Positions 1 to 8,638 are shown, counted from the stretch's first letter. The stretch: 64,000 nucleotides of DNA from Corynebacterium sp. MSK297 (GCF_030232885.1 NZ_JASPGD010000001.1:323399-387398); one strand, 5' to 3'. Numbers and translations: made by a program. Notes: generated from the letters alone by a model not told the origin.

Positions 1-935
1 CGAAGGTCGTCGGCAAGCAGCAACAGCTTGCCGACAAATTCTTCAGAGCCGCTCTCGCCCACCCGTACGACGGTGTAGGTGACCTTGGGGTTGACCGCCA
101 GCGCAGAATTCGACGGCAGCGTCCACGGCGTCGTCGTCCAGGCCACGGCTGCTACGTCCTGGAAGATCGGGTTTTCTGCCAGCGTCTTTTCCGCAGCAGA
201 CCCCGCGCGGGTACCCGTCAGCGGGAAAGAAACGGTCAACGAAGGATCCTGGCGCTCCTTGTAGGAATCATCCAGGCGGGTCTCCTGATTCGACAACGAC
301 GTGTGCTCTGCCCAGGAATACGGCAACACGCGGAAGCCCTGGTAGATCAAGCCCTTGTCATAAAGCTCCTTGAACGCCCACATGACAGATTCCATGAACT
401 CGATGTCCATGGTCTTGTAGCCGTTGTCAAAATCAACCCAGCGCGCCTGCCGGTTAACGTAGTCTTCCCACTCGTCAGCGTATTTCAGCACCGACGTCGC
501 ACAGACCTCGTTAAACTTCTCCAGCCCTATCTCTTCGACCTCATGGCGCTGGTTAATGCCCAACTGCTTTTCGGCCTCCAGCTCAGCGGGCAGGCCGTGG
601 CAATCCCAACCGAACACACGCGGGACATAATTACCAGCCATGGTCCGATAACGCGGGACGATGTCTTTCACATAACCGGTAAGCAGGTGGCCATAGTGCG
701 GCAGACCGTTCGCAAACGGCGGGCCGTCATAAAAGATGTATTCTGGTGCGTCTTTGCGCTGCTCCAACGAAGCCTGGAAGGTGTGATCATTCTTCCAATA
801 ATCCTGGACGATGCGCTCCATCGCCGGGAAATTATTGCTGCCGTCGGTCATATCGACCTTCGGGTACACCTTGCCGACGGATGCGGCGGTGTGTTGATCT
901 GGGGTGTTATTTTCTGTGGTGTTATTTTCAGCCAC
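1..935 (-). CDS. ileS: Isoleucine--tRNA ligase, N-terminal part (runs off the window)
   Basis: This cytoplasmic class I aminoacyl-tRNA synthetase charges tRNA-Ile. Only the first 311 codons are inside the window. The class I signature appears as [10 protein letters not shown] at about residues 74-83, followed by GWDCHGLP, both typical of IleS. Translation starts at a GTG (933-935) preceded by GGAG six bases upstream; the T-box riboswitch ends directly before it, which fixes the start. The N-terminus has a short Asn/Thr-rich extension before the conserved region. The family assignment is certain; the C-terminal half, including the KMSKS loop and editing domain, cannot be judged. Confidence 0.97.
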   Translation of the reverse strand, partial: MAENNTTENNTPDQHTAASVGKVYPKVDMTDGSNNFPAMERIVQDYWKNDHTFQASLEQRKDAPEYIFYDGPPFANGLPHYGHLLTGYVKDIVPRYRTMAGNYVPRVFGWDCHGLPAELEAEKQLGINQRHEVEEIGLEKFNEVCATSVLKYADEWEDYVNRQARWVDFDNGYKTMDIEFMESVMWAFKELYDKGLIYQGFRVLPYSWAEHTSLSNQETRLDDSYKERQDPSLTVSFPLTGTRAGSAAEKTLAENPIFQDVAAVAWTTTPWTLPSNSALAVNPKVTYTVVRVGESGSEEFVGKLLLLADDL

Positions 936-1120
936 GGTTACTCCTTCACTCACGAATCTTCGCGGTGCAGGGACGCCAATTCGGCGCGGTACCACCCTGC
1001 TTGAAAACGTGCCAGACGTTTTCCACTTCGTTGTGGTGAAGGTTTTCACCTTGCGGCCCGGTTCTAATAAGCGCTCAACCTCGCCACAGACACACGAAAT
1101 GTGAGTGACAATCTCGTGGC
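936..1120 (-). promoter_or_regulatory. Isoleucine T-box riboswitch in the ileS leader
   Basis: On the minus strand the leader carries the conserved T-box GGGTGGTACCGCG (985-997), flanked by GCAGGG and CCCTGC, which pair as the antiterminator/antisequestrator stem. Upstream lies a very short Stem I: GCCAC (1116-1120) pairs with GTGGC (1083-1087) around a small CACA/TGTG apical stem (loop TTTCG). Its 5' internal loop contains ATT (1110-1112), a plausible Ile specifier codon. The T after TGG in the T-box would pair with an A discriminator base. There is no hairpin plus T-run before the ribosome-binding site, so control is probably translational, as described for actinobacterial ileS T-boxes. The element is seen; the mechanism and specifier are inferred. 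Confidence 0.9.
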
Positions 1121-1188
1121 AGTTAAACGCCGTTCTTCCGGAAAGCTCCCCGGTGATGGCCGGATCATCGCAACGAAAACTAAGCCTA

Positions 1189-1341
1189 CTATTTTTTACG
1201 CACAACGTCGACAAGCAGCAGCAACAACGCCACCCCACCGCCGCCAAACAGCAACGCCAACCAGACGCCCGCGCCAGTCGCCAAGAACAACACGAGACCT
1301 AGGAAGGCCAGAAACGCCAATATGAGCACCGCTAGCATCAT
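1189..1341 (-). CDS. Small hydrophobic membrane protein (50 aa)
   Basis: A 50-codon frame starts at ATG 1339-1341 (a second ATG follows directly) and stops at TAG. The product is almost wholly hydrophobic: two membrane segments, about residues 2-20 and 26-45, separated by a short Gly/Ala turn and ending in DVVRKK, which places the positive charges at the C-terminus. GGGGA lies 11 bases before the start. It is transcribed in the same direction as ileS and lies just upstream of the T-box leader. I recognise no family. The clean hydrophobic pattern with a basic end argues that it is a real gene rather than chance. Confidence 0.6.
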   Translation of the reverse strand: MMLAVLILAFLAFLGLVLFLATGAGVWLALLFGGGGVALLLLLVDVVRKK

Positions 1342-1516
1342 GGTGTCTGTAATCCCCGCCTTCCTGCTTGCTAAGCATTACCTGTGTGATTTTTTTAGCA
1401 ATAATTCCATTATGCCACTGGAGACATGATGTGGCACCGTGGAATTACACGCGCATCATCGCAGCGTTGTCGACCATCCAGCGGCCATTGCGGCCGTTTT
1501 GCACAAATTGGCCCGG

Positions 1517-1527
1517 TGGTCAGATAA
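1517..1527 (+). promoter_or_regulatory. Possible LldR-type operator upstream of lutA
   Basis: TGGTCAGATAA lies about 50 bases before the lutA start, next to an AT-rich TTTTATACAA stretch that could hold a -10 element. It differs at one defined position from the TNGTNNNACNA motif reported for LldR, the lactate-responsive GntR-type repressor of Corynebacterium glutamicum. The match is short and imperfect, so this is a weak suggestion only. Confidence 0.2.
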
Positions 1528-1577
1528 TTTTATACAACCGATTTATGCGTCACTGCCTTAGTTTAAGGACAATTCCC

Positions 1578-2381
1578 ATGAAAATTGCATTATTTGCTAC
1601 TTGCATCGTCGACGCGATGTACCCACGGGTGGCACTGGCGACGGCAAATATTCTGGAACGACTCGGCCACGAGGTCATCTTCCCCGAAGGTCAAGCCTGC
1701 TGCTCCCAGATGCACGTCAACAGTGGCTATCTGAAAGACGCTTTGCCCGTGGTTCGCAACCACGTTTCCGCGTTCAGCAAAGCAGACTACGACATCGCCG
1801 TGGCCCCATCCGGTTCCTGCGTCGCTTCCCTACGCCACCAACAGCCAATGGTCGCGAACAAAAACGGGGACCCGAAGCTCGCCGAACGCGCCGCCAATAT
1901 CGCCGGCAATACTTACGAGCTTTCGCAATTTCTGCGCGATATCGAAGGCATCACCAACGCCGCCGAGCAGCTCGGCTCCTATTTCCCTCACACCGTGACC
2001 TACCACCCGTCCTGCCACGGCATGCGGCTTTTGCGTCTGGGGAGCCGCCAACCAGACCTGCTGGATACCGTCGGAGGTATCAACGTCGTCGAATTACCAG
2101 ACAAGGAAGAATGCTGCGGTTTCGGCGGCACGTTCTCCATCAAAGACCCCGGCGTTTCCGGCGCCATGGGTGAACAAAAAGTGCGCAATATCGAATCCAC
2201 CGGCGCCGAGATGTGCACCGGCGGCGACGCATCCTGTTTGATGCACATTGGCGGCATTTTGCACCGCCAGGGCTCGACAACTCGCACGCTGCACTTGGCA
2301 GAAATTCTGGCCTCCACCCGCGACAACCCGTGGAACCCAGACACCGCCGACGAACTTTCCATCCCGCAGGAGGCGAAATAA
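1578..2381 (+). CDS. lutA: L-lactate utilisation protein LutA (Cys-rich CCG-domain subunit)
   Basis: LutA is one subunit of the LutABC iron-sulfur complex that oxidises L-lactate to pyruvate. The 267-residue protein carries the two CCG-type cysteine modules of the family: QACCSQMH in the first half with a later Cys, and HPSCHGMR, EECCGFGG and a final GGDASC in the second. The start at ATG 1578 is preceded by AAGGAC seven bases upstream and gives the conserved N-terminus MKIALFATCIVD; an upstream in-frame extension to 1368 has no family resemblance and was discarded. The stop overlaps the lutB start (TAATG), so the three genes are translationally coupled. Confidence 0.95.
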   Translation: MKIALFATCIVDAMYPRVALATANILERLGHEVIFPEGQACCSQMHVNSGYLKDALPVVRNHVSAFSKADYDIAVAPSGSCVASLRHQQPMVANKNGDPKLAERAANIAGNTYELSQFLRDIEGITNAAEQLGSYFPHTVTYHPSCHGMRLLRLGSRQPDLLDTVGGINVVELPDKEECCGFGGTFSIKDPGVSGAMGEQKVRNIESTGAEMCTGGDASCLMHIGGILHRQGSTTRTLHLAEILASTRDNPWNPDTADELSIPQEAK

Positions 2382-3856
2382 TGAGTACCGTCGCTTTGGG
2401 AATGCCGGCCTACGGCCAGGGCAACATCAACCTTTCCACCCCGTTCCCCGCTTCTGCCAAGCACCAGATGCACAACACGCAGATGCGCAAAAACATCCAC
2501 CACGCCACCCACGCGATCCGTGCCAAGCGCAACAACGTCGTCGGCGAGGTTCCGGACTGGGAAGATCTGCGCAGCGCAGGATCAGCCATCAAATCCAACG
2601 TCATGGCCAACCTTCCGGAGCTGTTGGAGCAATTCGCTAAAAACTTTGAAGCTGCTGGCGGCCACGTGCACTGGGCACGCGATGCCAAGGAAGCCAACAA
2701 GATTGTCACCGAGCTGATCCGCGAGACTGGCGAGACGGAAGTGAACAAGATCAAATCCATGGCCACCCAAGAAATCGGCCTGGATGAATACCTGGAAGAA
2801 CAAGGTATCACCGCCACCGAGACGGACCTGGCGGAACTGATCGTGCAACTCGGCGAAGACAAACCCTCGCATATCCTGGTGCCTGCGATCCACCGAAACC
2901 GCGATGAGATCCGCGAGATCTTCAAAGAAAAAATGCCGGAAGCCGGTGATGACCTGACCTCTGAGCCAGCCGTTCTGGCCGAAGCCGCCCGTCGTCACCT
3001 GCGCAAGCGATTCCTGTCACGCAAAGTCGCGGTTTCTGGCGCGAACTTCGGTGTGGCCGATACTGGCACCCTGTCCGTCGTGGAATCCGAAGGCAACGGC
3101 CGCATGTGCTTGAGCTTGCCGGAAACCCTCATCACCGTGATGGGTATCGAAAAACTCATCCCGACGTTTTCTGATCTCGAGGTCTTTTTGCAGCTACTGC
3201 CGCGCTCTTCCACCGGAGAGCGCATGAACCCCTACACATCTTTGTGGACCGGCGCATTCGACGGTGATGGTCCAGAAAACGTGCACGTCGTGCTGCTGGA
3301 CAACGGTCGTTCGGCCGTGCTGGACGACGAGGACGGCCGGTCGGCATTGCACTGCATCCGTTGCTCGGCTTGCCTGAACGTCTGCCCCGTCTACGAGCAA
3401 GCTGGCGGTCACTCCTACGGTTCGGTCTACCCCGGCCCTATCGGCGCCATCCTGTCGCCACAGCTAACAGGTATTACCTCAGAGCAAAACGCCACGCTGC
3501 CGTTTGCATCCTCGCTGTGCAACGCTTGCTACGACGTCTGCCCGGTGAAGATCAATATCCCGGACATTTTGGTGCACCTACGCTCCAAGGCCGTCGACGA
3601 GCAATCCGGACCTTCGCAGATGGCTGCGCTGATGAAAGCCGCCAGCTTCGTCATGGGCTCCGGCCAAGTCATGAAACTCGTCGAACGCGGCCTACCACTG
3701 AGCCGCATCGTCGCCGGACGCTCCGGAACCATCGGCTGGCTACCAGGCATCGCGGGCGCATGGACGTCGCAACGCGATATCCCGAAGCCACCGAAGCAGG
3801 CCTTCCGCCATTGGTGGGCGAAAAACCGCAAAAACACAACAGAGGCGGAATCCTAA
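2381..3856 (+). CDS. lutB: L-lactate utilisation iron-sulfur protein LutB
   Basis: LutB is the ferredoxin-like electron-transfer subunit of the lactate-oxidising complex. It has 491 residues with an N-terminal LUD-type domain and two [4Fe-4S] motifs: CIRCSACLNVCP at about residue 324 and CNACYDVCP at about residue 380. The start ATG overlaps the lutA stop by one base, and AGGAGG lies eight bases upstream. The stop overlaps the start of lutC in the same TAATG arrangement. Length and domain order match the family. Confidence 0.96.
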   Translation: MSTVALGMPAYGQGNINLSTPFPASAKHQMHNTQMRKNIHHATHAIRAKRNNVVGEVPDWEDLRSAGSAIKSNVMANLPELLEQFAKNFEAAGGHVHWARDAKEANKIVTELIRETGETEVNKIKSMATQEIGLDEYLEEQGITATETDLAELIVQLGEDKPSHILVPAIHRNRDEIREIFKEKMPEAGDDLTSEPAVLAEAARRHLRKRFLSRKVAVSGANFGVADTGTLSVVESEGNGRMCLSLPETLITVMGIEKLIPTFSDLEVFLQLLPRSSTGERMNPYTSLWTGAFDGDGPENVHVVLLDNGRSAVLDDEDGRSALHCIRCSACLNVCPVYEQAGGHSYGSVYPGPIGAILSPQLTGITSEQNATLPFASSLCNACYDVCPVKINIPDILVHLRSKAVDEQSGPSQMAALMKAASFVMGSGQVMKLVERGLPLSRIVAGRSGTIGWLPGIAGAWTSQRDIPKPPKQAFRHWWAKNRKNTTEAES

Positions 3857-4488
3857 TGGACCAGACATACCAGTACAGCGACGCGAAAACGGAAATCTTT
3901 GCACGGTTGCGTAATTCGCTTAGCGACCACCCTGCCCCGCCTGCCGTACCACGCGAATACCGCCGCGTCGGCGAGCGCACTGGGGCCGAGGTTGTCGACG
4001 TGCTCATTGACCGCTTGGAAGACTACAAAGCCAATGTGTATCGCGATGATCTCGCGTCCTTGCCGAACCGCATCAGCGCATTACTGGAAGATCGCAGCTG
4101 TGTGATCCCGGCCGGGGTATCAGAAGCGTGGCTGCCGGATCGCGACTTCATCGTTGACCACGCCGATCAGCCGCTGACCATCGATGATCTAGACTCCATC
4201 GACACCGTATTGACCGGTTCCACCGTCTCCTGTGCAGACACCGGCACCATCTTCTTGTCCGCGCAGCCCAACGAGGGCCGCCGCGCAATCACGTTGGTGC
4301 CCGACCACCACATTTGCGTCGTGTTTGAAAAAGACGTCGTCGATCTGGTGCCGCAAGCACTGGAAGCTATCGAAGGCACCCGGCCGATCACCATGATCTC
4401 CGGGCCTTCGGCGACCTCCGATATCGAGCTGGAACGCGTTGAAGGCGTGCACGGACCACGTCGCCTGGACATCATCATCGTTGCCTAA
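3856..4488 (+). CDS. lutC: L-lactate utilisation protein LutC (LUD domain)
   Basis: LutC is the third subunit of the LutABC lactate oxidation complex. The 210-residue protein is a single LUD domain, recognisable by SCADTGTIFLS and the VPDHHICVV segment in its C-terminal half. The start overlaps the lutB stop (TAATG) and GAGGCGGAAT lies upstream. There is no terminator after the stop: the same reading frame stays open directly into the GltS-type remnant, so the two may share a transcript. Confidence 0.95.
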   Translation: MDQTYQYSDAKTEIFARLRNSLSDHPAPPAVPREYRRVGERTGAEVVDVLIDRLEDYKANVYRDDLASLPNRISALLEDRSCVIPAGVSEAWLPDRDFIVDHADQPLTIDDLDSIDTVLTGSTVSCADTGTIFLSAQPNEGRRAITLVPDHHICVVFEKDVVDLVPQALEAIEGTRPITMISGPSATSDIELERVEGVHGPRRLDIIIVA

Positions 4489-5283
4489 CTAGACCGGTGC
4501 ACTGGTACGGCCCTCTGGGGACTTGGGCACCTGAGGCGACCAGGCTGCGGGCCACAGGTTTCCATTGGTATCACCTACGGCTCCGGGCAAGACATCGTGG
4601 GTCTGTTACTCGCGGTACTGATCCTGGCACCGCTATTCGACGTCGACGAAAAATTCAGCGCGTTGATCGAGATCGCCTTCGAAGGTGGCCACGGCGGCGT
4701 TATTGTACAGCTGTTCTTGGACAAGACCAGACGCACCGAACTGATCGACCACGAAATGATGAAGCGTATCCAGGGCTTAGACTTGGACCTGCTGATTGCT
4801 TCTGCCTTGGCGACGATCTCCCTCTCCGTCATCGCGGACTACTGGCTGGCCTTCGTATTGCTGTCTGTCGCTGGCGTCCTGTTTAACGTTGGCCCCTGTT
4901 TAACGTCGCCATTCTGTGGTTTTTACCCCGCGCTCTACCCAGAATTCTGGGTAGAGCGCGGGTTCGGCGACTTCGGCCAGTCCATGGCTGTCAGCGCAAC
5001 TGGATTGGCACTGCTGCGCGTAGCCGACCCAGACGAAAAGTCTCCAGCGCTTGAGGCCTTCGGCTACAAACAGCTGACGTTTAAGCCATTCTTTGGTAGA
5101 GGTTTGGTCACCATATTGTGTATCCCAGTGATGTTTGCCGTTGGAAACGTCTACGTCATCCTGATCCCGATGGAAACCGTATTTATCGTTGCGCTGGTCT
5201 CTGGCCTGGTGTACAAGAAAGGCGTGGACAAAGGTAAATGGAGTGATCCCGCGGTAGAAGAGCTACAGGGAGAAAACGCCTAA
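4489..5283 (+). pseudogene. Degraded GltS-type sodium/glutamate symporter gene
   Basis: The frame open from the lutC stop to TAA at 5283 encodes scattered blocks of a GltS-like symporter: GPQVSIG...VGLLLAVLILAP, IEIAFEGGHG, LDLLIASALATISL, and FWVERGFGDFGQSMAVSATGLALL followed by the C-terminal membrane segments. The N-terminus is missing, and the usual long central part between FEGGHG and the IQGLDLDLL block seems reduced to about 25 residues. At 4878-4906 a 17-bp unit containing CCTGTTTAACGT is tandemly duplicated. The following 36-bp perfect palindrome (4927-4962) appears to contain one extra C, so the net change is +18 and the frame is restored. The longest possible product starts at GTG 4597 (228 residues). 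I judge it non-functional; the family call rests on remembered motifs. Confidence 0.75.
4927..4962. repeat. 36-bp perfect palindrome inside the symporter remnant
   Basis: Eighteen bases starting CCCGCGCTCTACCC are followed by their exact reverse complement, centred on GAATTC. The palindrome lies within the coding frame and covers the conserved PEFWVERG block. It has no T-run and sits in mid-frame, so it is not a terminator. Confidence 0.95.
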
Positions 5284-5422
5284 CACACTAAGCAACGCAC
5301 GCCCAGTGCGGGGCACGTCCAAGTTCAGAGACTATTCACCGTGACTATTCACAGCCACAGTTCACAGTGACAATTCGTAGTGCCAATTCAGAGCGCTGAA
5401 GACAAAACACTGAAGACAAAGC

Positions 5423-5456
5423 GAAGGTGCCTGCAGGAAAACCTGCAGGCACCTTC
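5423..5456. terminator. Bidirectional terminator between the symporter remnant and divIVA
   Basis: A 15-bp perfect stem beginning GAAGGTGCCTGCAGG closes over a four-base AAAA loop. It lies between convergent units, about 60 bases past the divIVA stop. Both sides have only broken T-rich tracts (TTCTGGTTCTC on plus, TTCGCTTTGTCTT on minus). Confidence 0.8.
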
Positions 5457-5518
5457 TGGTTCTCACCAATTCCTGGCCGAAGAGCTGGCTAATATTCTAT
5501 GGCCAGTATGGCTGGTCA

Positions 5519-6592
5519 TTATTTATTGTTGGACTTGATGTCGCCGCTTGGGGCTGCAGAGCCACGCGCCTCGAGCTCTTCCAACTGAGATTCCAGCAGG
5601 GTGCGCAGACGAGTGCGGTATTCACGCTCATAAGTACGCAAGTCCTCGATGCGGGCCTCCAATGCCGTCTGCTGCTGCTTGACGGTATTCATAACCTCAG
5701 TGTGCTTCTTTTCAGCATCCGCACGCAATGCGGCAGCCTTCTCGTTGGCTTGACGCAGCTGTGCTTCCGCACGGGATTCTGCATCCGAGGTGGTCTGCTC
5801 TGCCTTCTTCTCAGCATCCTGCACCATGGTGCGGGAACGGGTCTCCGCGTCATTCAGCTGCTTCGTAGACTTCTGCTGGGCGTCGTCAACCAAACGCTTC
5901 GCCTCAGCTTGTGCCTCAGACAATTGCTTTTCGGAGCTCGAACGAGCATCATCCAACATTGCCTTGGACTCAGCCTGAGCATCGGCAGTCAGACGGTCCG
6001 CCATCTCCTGCGCCAAGCCCAAGACCTTCGCGGCCTGCATGTGGGTAGCAGGGGTAGCCATGCCACTCGCGTCTGCCGTGGCCTGTGCTGGCGCGTCGGC
6101 CGCAGGAGCCTGCTTCGAGGATGCTGCGGCGTTCGCTGGCTTCTCCGCAGCTGCGGACTTGGAAGCATTCTCTGCCGTCTGGCGAGCCTGTGCCAATTCT
6201 TTTTTGGTAGCTTCGTGCTCCGCTTTAGCCTCGTTTGCAGCAGACTGCGCCTTATCGGCAGCCTTATGGGACTCGTTGAGCTTTTCTTCGTATTCTGCGC
6301 GAATTTTTTGTTCGATCTTCGAACGTAGGTCAGCTTCGATCTCTGAGCGAAGCTTGGACTCATCAACCGAAGAAGACTGGGAAGCGGCAGCACCTGCACC
6401 AGCACTCGCCGAAGACTGGTTATCAGCTTCATCGAGAAGCGCGCGCAACTCGTCATTTTCATCCTGCAGCTGAGCCAGAGTGTCCTCAACTAAGTCGAGG
6501 AACTGGTCGACTTCGTCCTCGTTATAGCCTCGCTTGCCAATGGGTGGCTTGTTAAACGCGACGTTGTGGACGTCTGCTGGTGAAAGTGGCAT
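5519..6592 (-). CDS. divIVA: DivIVA / Wag31 polar growth coiled-coil protein
   Basis: DivIVA binds curved membrane at cell poles and old septa and directs polar cell-wall synthesis in corynebacteria. The N-terminal lipid-binding domain is clear: [20 protein letters not shown], then [20 protein letters not shown] long Ala/Glu/Lys/Gln-rich coiled coil from about residue 85 to 345 is interrupted by an Ala/Pro-rich linker at about 150-185. The start is ATG 6590-6592 with AAGGGGAG five bases before it; the GTG six bases further upstream would sit on the ribosome-binding site. Length is 357 residues, usual for corynebacterial homologues. It is the last gene of the extended dcw cluster and has its own 230-base upstream region. 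Confidence 0.97.
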   Translation of the reverse strand: MPLSPADVHNVAFNKPPIGKRGYNEDEVDQFLDLVEDTLAQLQDENDELRALLDEADNQSSASAGAGAAASQSSSVDESKLRSEIEADLRSKIEQKIRAEYEEKLNESHKAADKAQSAANEAKAEHEATKKELAQARQTAENASKSAAAEKPANAAASSKQAPAADAPAQATADASGMATPATHMQAAKVLGLAQEMADRLTADAQAESKAMLDDARSSSEKQLSEAQAEAKRLVDDAQQKSTKQLNDAETRSRTMVQDAEKKAEQTTSDAESRAEAQLRQANEKAAALRADAEKKHTEVMNTVKQQQTALEARIEDLRTYEREYRTRLRTLLESQLEELEARGSAAPSGDIKSNNK

Positions 6593-6783
6593 TGGCACTC
6601 CCCTTCTTACTTAAGTGACGGCCCCGCGAATGCGGGCGAGACCTAGTAGTTACGAAAATCTCATGCGTTATATTAACGGTATTAAATTTATCTGACTCGC
6701 CTGCTTCTATCAATCTTACCTCGCCGGTAATCCCTTAAGAATACCTTTGCTAGTGATTGCAGAAGCAGATTCGTCGCAGCTTA

Positions 6784-6822
6784 TCATTTGCTGACTTGTC
6801 ATTTGCTGACTTGTCATTTGCT
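6784..6822. repeat. 15-bp tandem repeat at the 3' end of yggT
   Basis: The unit TCATTTGCTGACTTG occurs at 6784-6798 and 6799-6813, with a third partial copy (nine bases) to 6822 that runs into the yggT stop codon. No function is evident; replication slippage would explain it. Confidence 0.9.
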
Positions 6823-7111
6823 AGAGCAGTAGCGCCCGCACCAGCATGCTGGCCACCATGAGCAGCAAGAACAGCACCAAGACAGACATGTCGACGGCAA
6901 CACCGCCGGTACGCAATGGCGGGATAACCCGACGCAACGCTTTGACCGGCGGGTCCGTCAGCATAAATAGCACTTCGGCGATCATGATGAACCACCGCGA
7001 TGGCTGGAAAGTCCGGCCAAAGGACTGGATCATCTCAATGATGATGCGCCCAACCAGCACCAACGTGTACAGCCGAATGGCAACGAGAAGAATTACTCCG
7101 AGCATAATCAC
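6821..7111 (-). CDS. YggT family membrane protein
   Basis: A 96-residue integral membrane protein of the YggT family, with membrane segments at about residues 3-22 and 72-95 and the family core FQPSRWFIMIAEVLFMLTDPPVKALRRVIPPLR between them. YggT genes commonly lie between sepF and divIVA in Gram-positive dcw clusters, as here, and are linked to division or osmotic tolerance, though the biochemical role is unknown. The GTG start at 7109-7111 has AGTAGG five bases upstream; an ATG two codons later is possible. Confidence 0.9.
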   Translation of the reverse strand: MIMLGVILLVAIRLYTLVLVGRIIIEMIQSFGRTFQPSRWFIMIAEVLFMLTDPPVKALRRVIPPLRTGGVAVDMSVLVLFLLLMVASMLVRALLL

Positions 7112-7237
7112 GGGCGCCTACTTTACCTGATCACTAGTGGATTGAAACCTGGTTCTAGCTTTCCGACGCCACCGCTGCTGAACGCAACGATTCACGAACA
7201 ACGATTCAACGAACACTGCGGCAATCATCAACAGCAG

Positions 7238-7816
7238 TTACCGCAAGCCTGCGACACGCTCCAGATCAATACTGGTGACCTGTGCTTGTTCCGGAACGAT
7301 CGCGAAAATCTTACGATCCGTATCCAATTTAGCAGTGACGTTTTTCATCTGTCCGCGCAAAGCGAAACACAAACCTGCCGAGAAATCAATGATGCGCTTG
7401 GCCACACCACGTTCAGCATCCGTAATCTCGAACACGACGACATCACCATCGCGGAATGCCTCACCCATCTTCCGGGCTTCGTCATAGCTCACCAGCGACA
7501 ACGCCACCACGTTTGGGGTTGGATTTACCGCCGGAGCTACAGCCGAGGCAGCTTGGTAGCCGTCATAACTGCGCGCACGGCCAGGCGCAGGTACCGTTTC
7601 GGGTTCCCGCAACCGCTCGCGGTCATACCCATAATCGCGACCGGCAACTTCTCGACGCGGTGACAAATCACGGTAACCGCCATCGCGGGCGTCGTCACGC
7701 ATGGGAGCATCCCGGTAGCCGTCGCGACGGTCATAGTCGGCGGCTTCTTCATATTCATAATAAGCATCGTCTTCTGGCCCAAAGAAGAATTCTTTGGCAG
7801 AGCGCATGATAGACAT
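7238..7816 (-). CDS. sepF: Cell division protein SepF
   Basis: SepF tethers FtsZ filaments to the membrane and is the principal FtsZ anchor in actinobacteria, which lack FtsA; ftsA is indeed absent here. The 192-residue protein has a short N-terminal membrane-binding helix (MSIMRSAKEFFFG), an Asp/Arg/Tyr-rich linker at about 20-85, and the SepF core from about residue 95 (NVVALSLVSYDEARKMGEAF, then DFSAGLCFALRGQM). AAGGGGA lies six bases before the ATG. The 126-base gap to yggT carries the short repeat AACGATTCAACGAAC but no gene. Confidence 0.96.
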   Translation of the reverse strand: MSIMRSAKEFFFGPEDDAYYEYEEAADYDRRDGYRDAPMRDDARDGGYRDLSPRREVAGRDYGYDRERLREPETVPAPGRARSYDGYQAASAVAPAVNPTPNVVALSLVSYDEARKMGEAFRDGDVVVFEITDAERGVAKRIIDFSAGLCFALRGQMKNVTAKLDTDRKIFAIVPEQAQVTSIDLERVAGLR

Positions 7817-7895
7817 TGGCTTTCCCCTTGTGTATTAACTAGTCATCTAAATTTTTTCGAAGCCGTACGAAGCCGCTACTGTACGTATCCACTGC

Positions 7896-8636
7896 TTAAA
7901 AAGCTACTGGTCGCGGGCCCATTATACCGGTACCGACACGCACGATGTCACTGCCAGCGGCGACTGCTTTATCCAGGTCAGCTGACATTCCGGCGGACAA
8001 ATACAACCTTCGACCGAACCGTGCAGCAAGTTTGTCGCACAACTTCCGGGCATCGGTAAATACCGCAGCTGCATCAGCATCTAACGGCGGCACCACCATA
8101 ACGCCAGCCAGCAATAATCGATCCAGCTTTTCAACGTGCGCGGCCAGTGCTTCTAAGTCCGCGGCAGGTACCCCGCCACGAGAGATGTCACCATCGGCAG
8201 AAAGCTGCAAGTATACGGGAAGCACAAACTCTGGATCGCGCTGCTCACGCTCGATTGCCAGCCGGACACCGCGATTGAGGGCGTCGGCAAGCTTATGTGA
8301 ATCAACCGAATGCACGCTGTATGCCCAACGTGCCACGGAATTTGCCTTTTTTGTCTGTACCTGACCGATCATATGGAACCGTACATCCGGCAACTTTTCT
8401 GCCTTCTCACGGGCTTCTTGTTCCCGATTTTCTGCCACGTCGAATTCTCCGAGCTCAGCCAAAGCGGCGATGGCTGCAGTAGGGTGAAACTTCGTTACGG
8501 GCAACAGTGTGATTTCTTCCGGATCGCGGCCATGTGCACAGGCTGCCTTCGCGATCAGTTTTCGGGTTTGTGCAAGATTCGCTGCAAGCTGTGCCTGGTC
8601 TAGGGCCGAACGTGTGTACTCGGTGTTATCACGCAT
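7896..8636 (-). CDS. YggS-type pyridoxal phosphate homeostasis protein
   Basis: Members of this family (YggS/PLPHP/ProSC) are single-domain, alanine-racemase-fold proteins that bind PLP and buffer its free level. The 246-residue protein has the PLP-lysine motif TLLPVTKFHP, the FHMIGQVQTKK block (family consensus HFIGxLQxNK) and the C-terminal LSAGMSADLDKAVAAGSDIVRVGTGIMG. The start at ATG 8634-8636 has AGGAAA six bases upstream and lies two bases past the pgeF stop; a longer frame to 8657 overlaps pgeF and lacks a better signal. Confidence 0.94.
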   Translation of the reverse strand: MRDNTEYTRSALDQAQLAANLAQTRKLIAKAACAHGRDPEEITLLPVTKFHPTAAIAALAELGEFDVAENREQEAREKAEKLPDVRFHMIGQVQTKKANSVARWAYSVHSVDSHKLADALNRGVRLAIEREQRDPEFVLPVYLQLSADGDISRGGVPAADLEALAAHVEKLDRLLLAGVMVVPPLDADAAAVFTDARKLCDKLAARFGRRLYLSAGMSADLDKAVAAGSDIVRVGTGIMGPRPVAF

Positions 8637-8638
8637 AG

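Noticed and set aside
303..1004. 233-codon plus-strand frame opposite ileS
   Set aside because: It is antisense to the clear IleS coding sequence, has no family resemblance and overlaps the T-box.
4927..4962. Terminator within the symporter remnant
   Set aside because: The palindrome lacks a T-run and lies in the middle of a continuous reading frame with conserved residues in its right arm.
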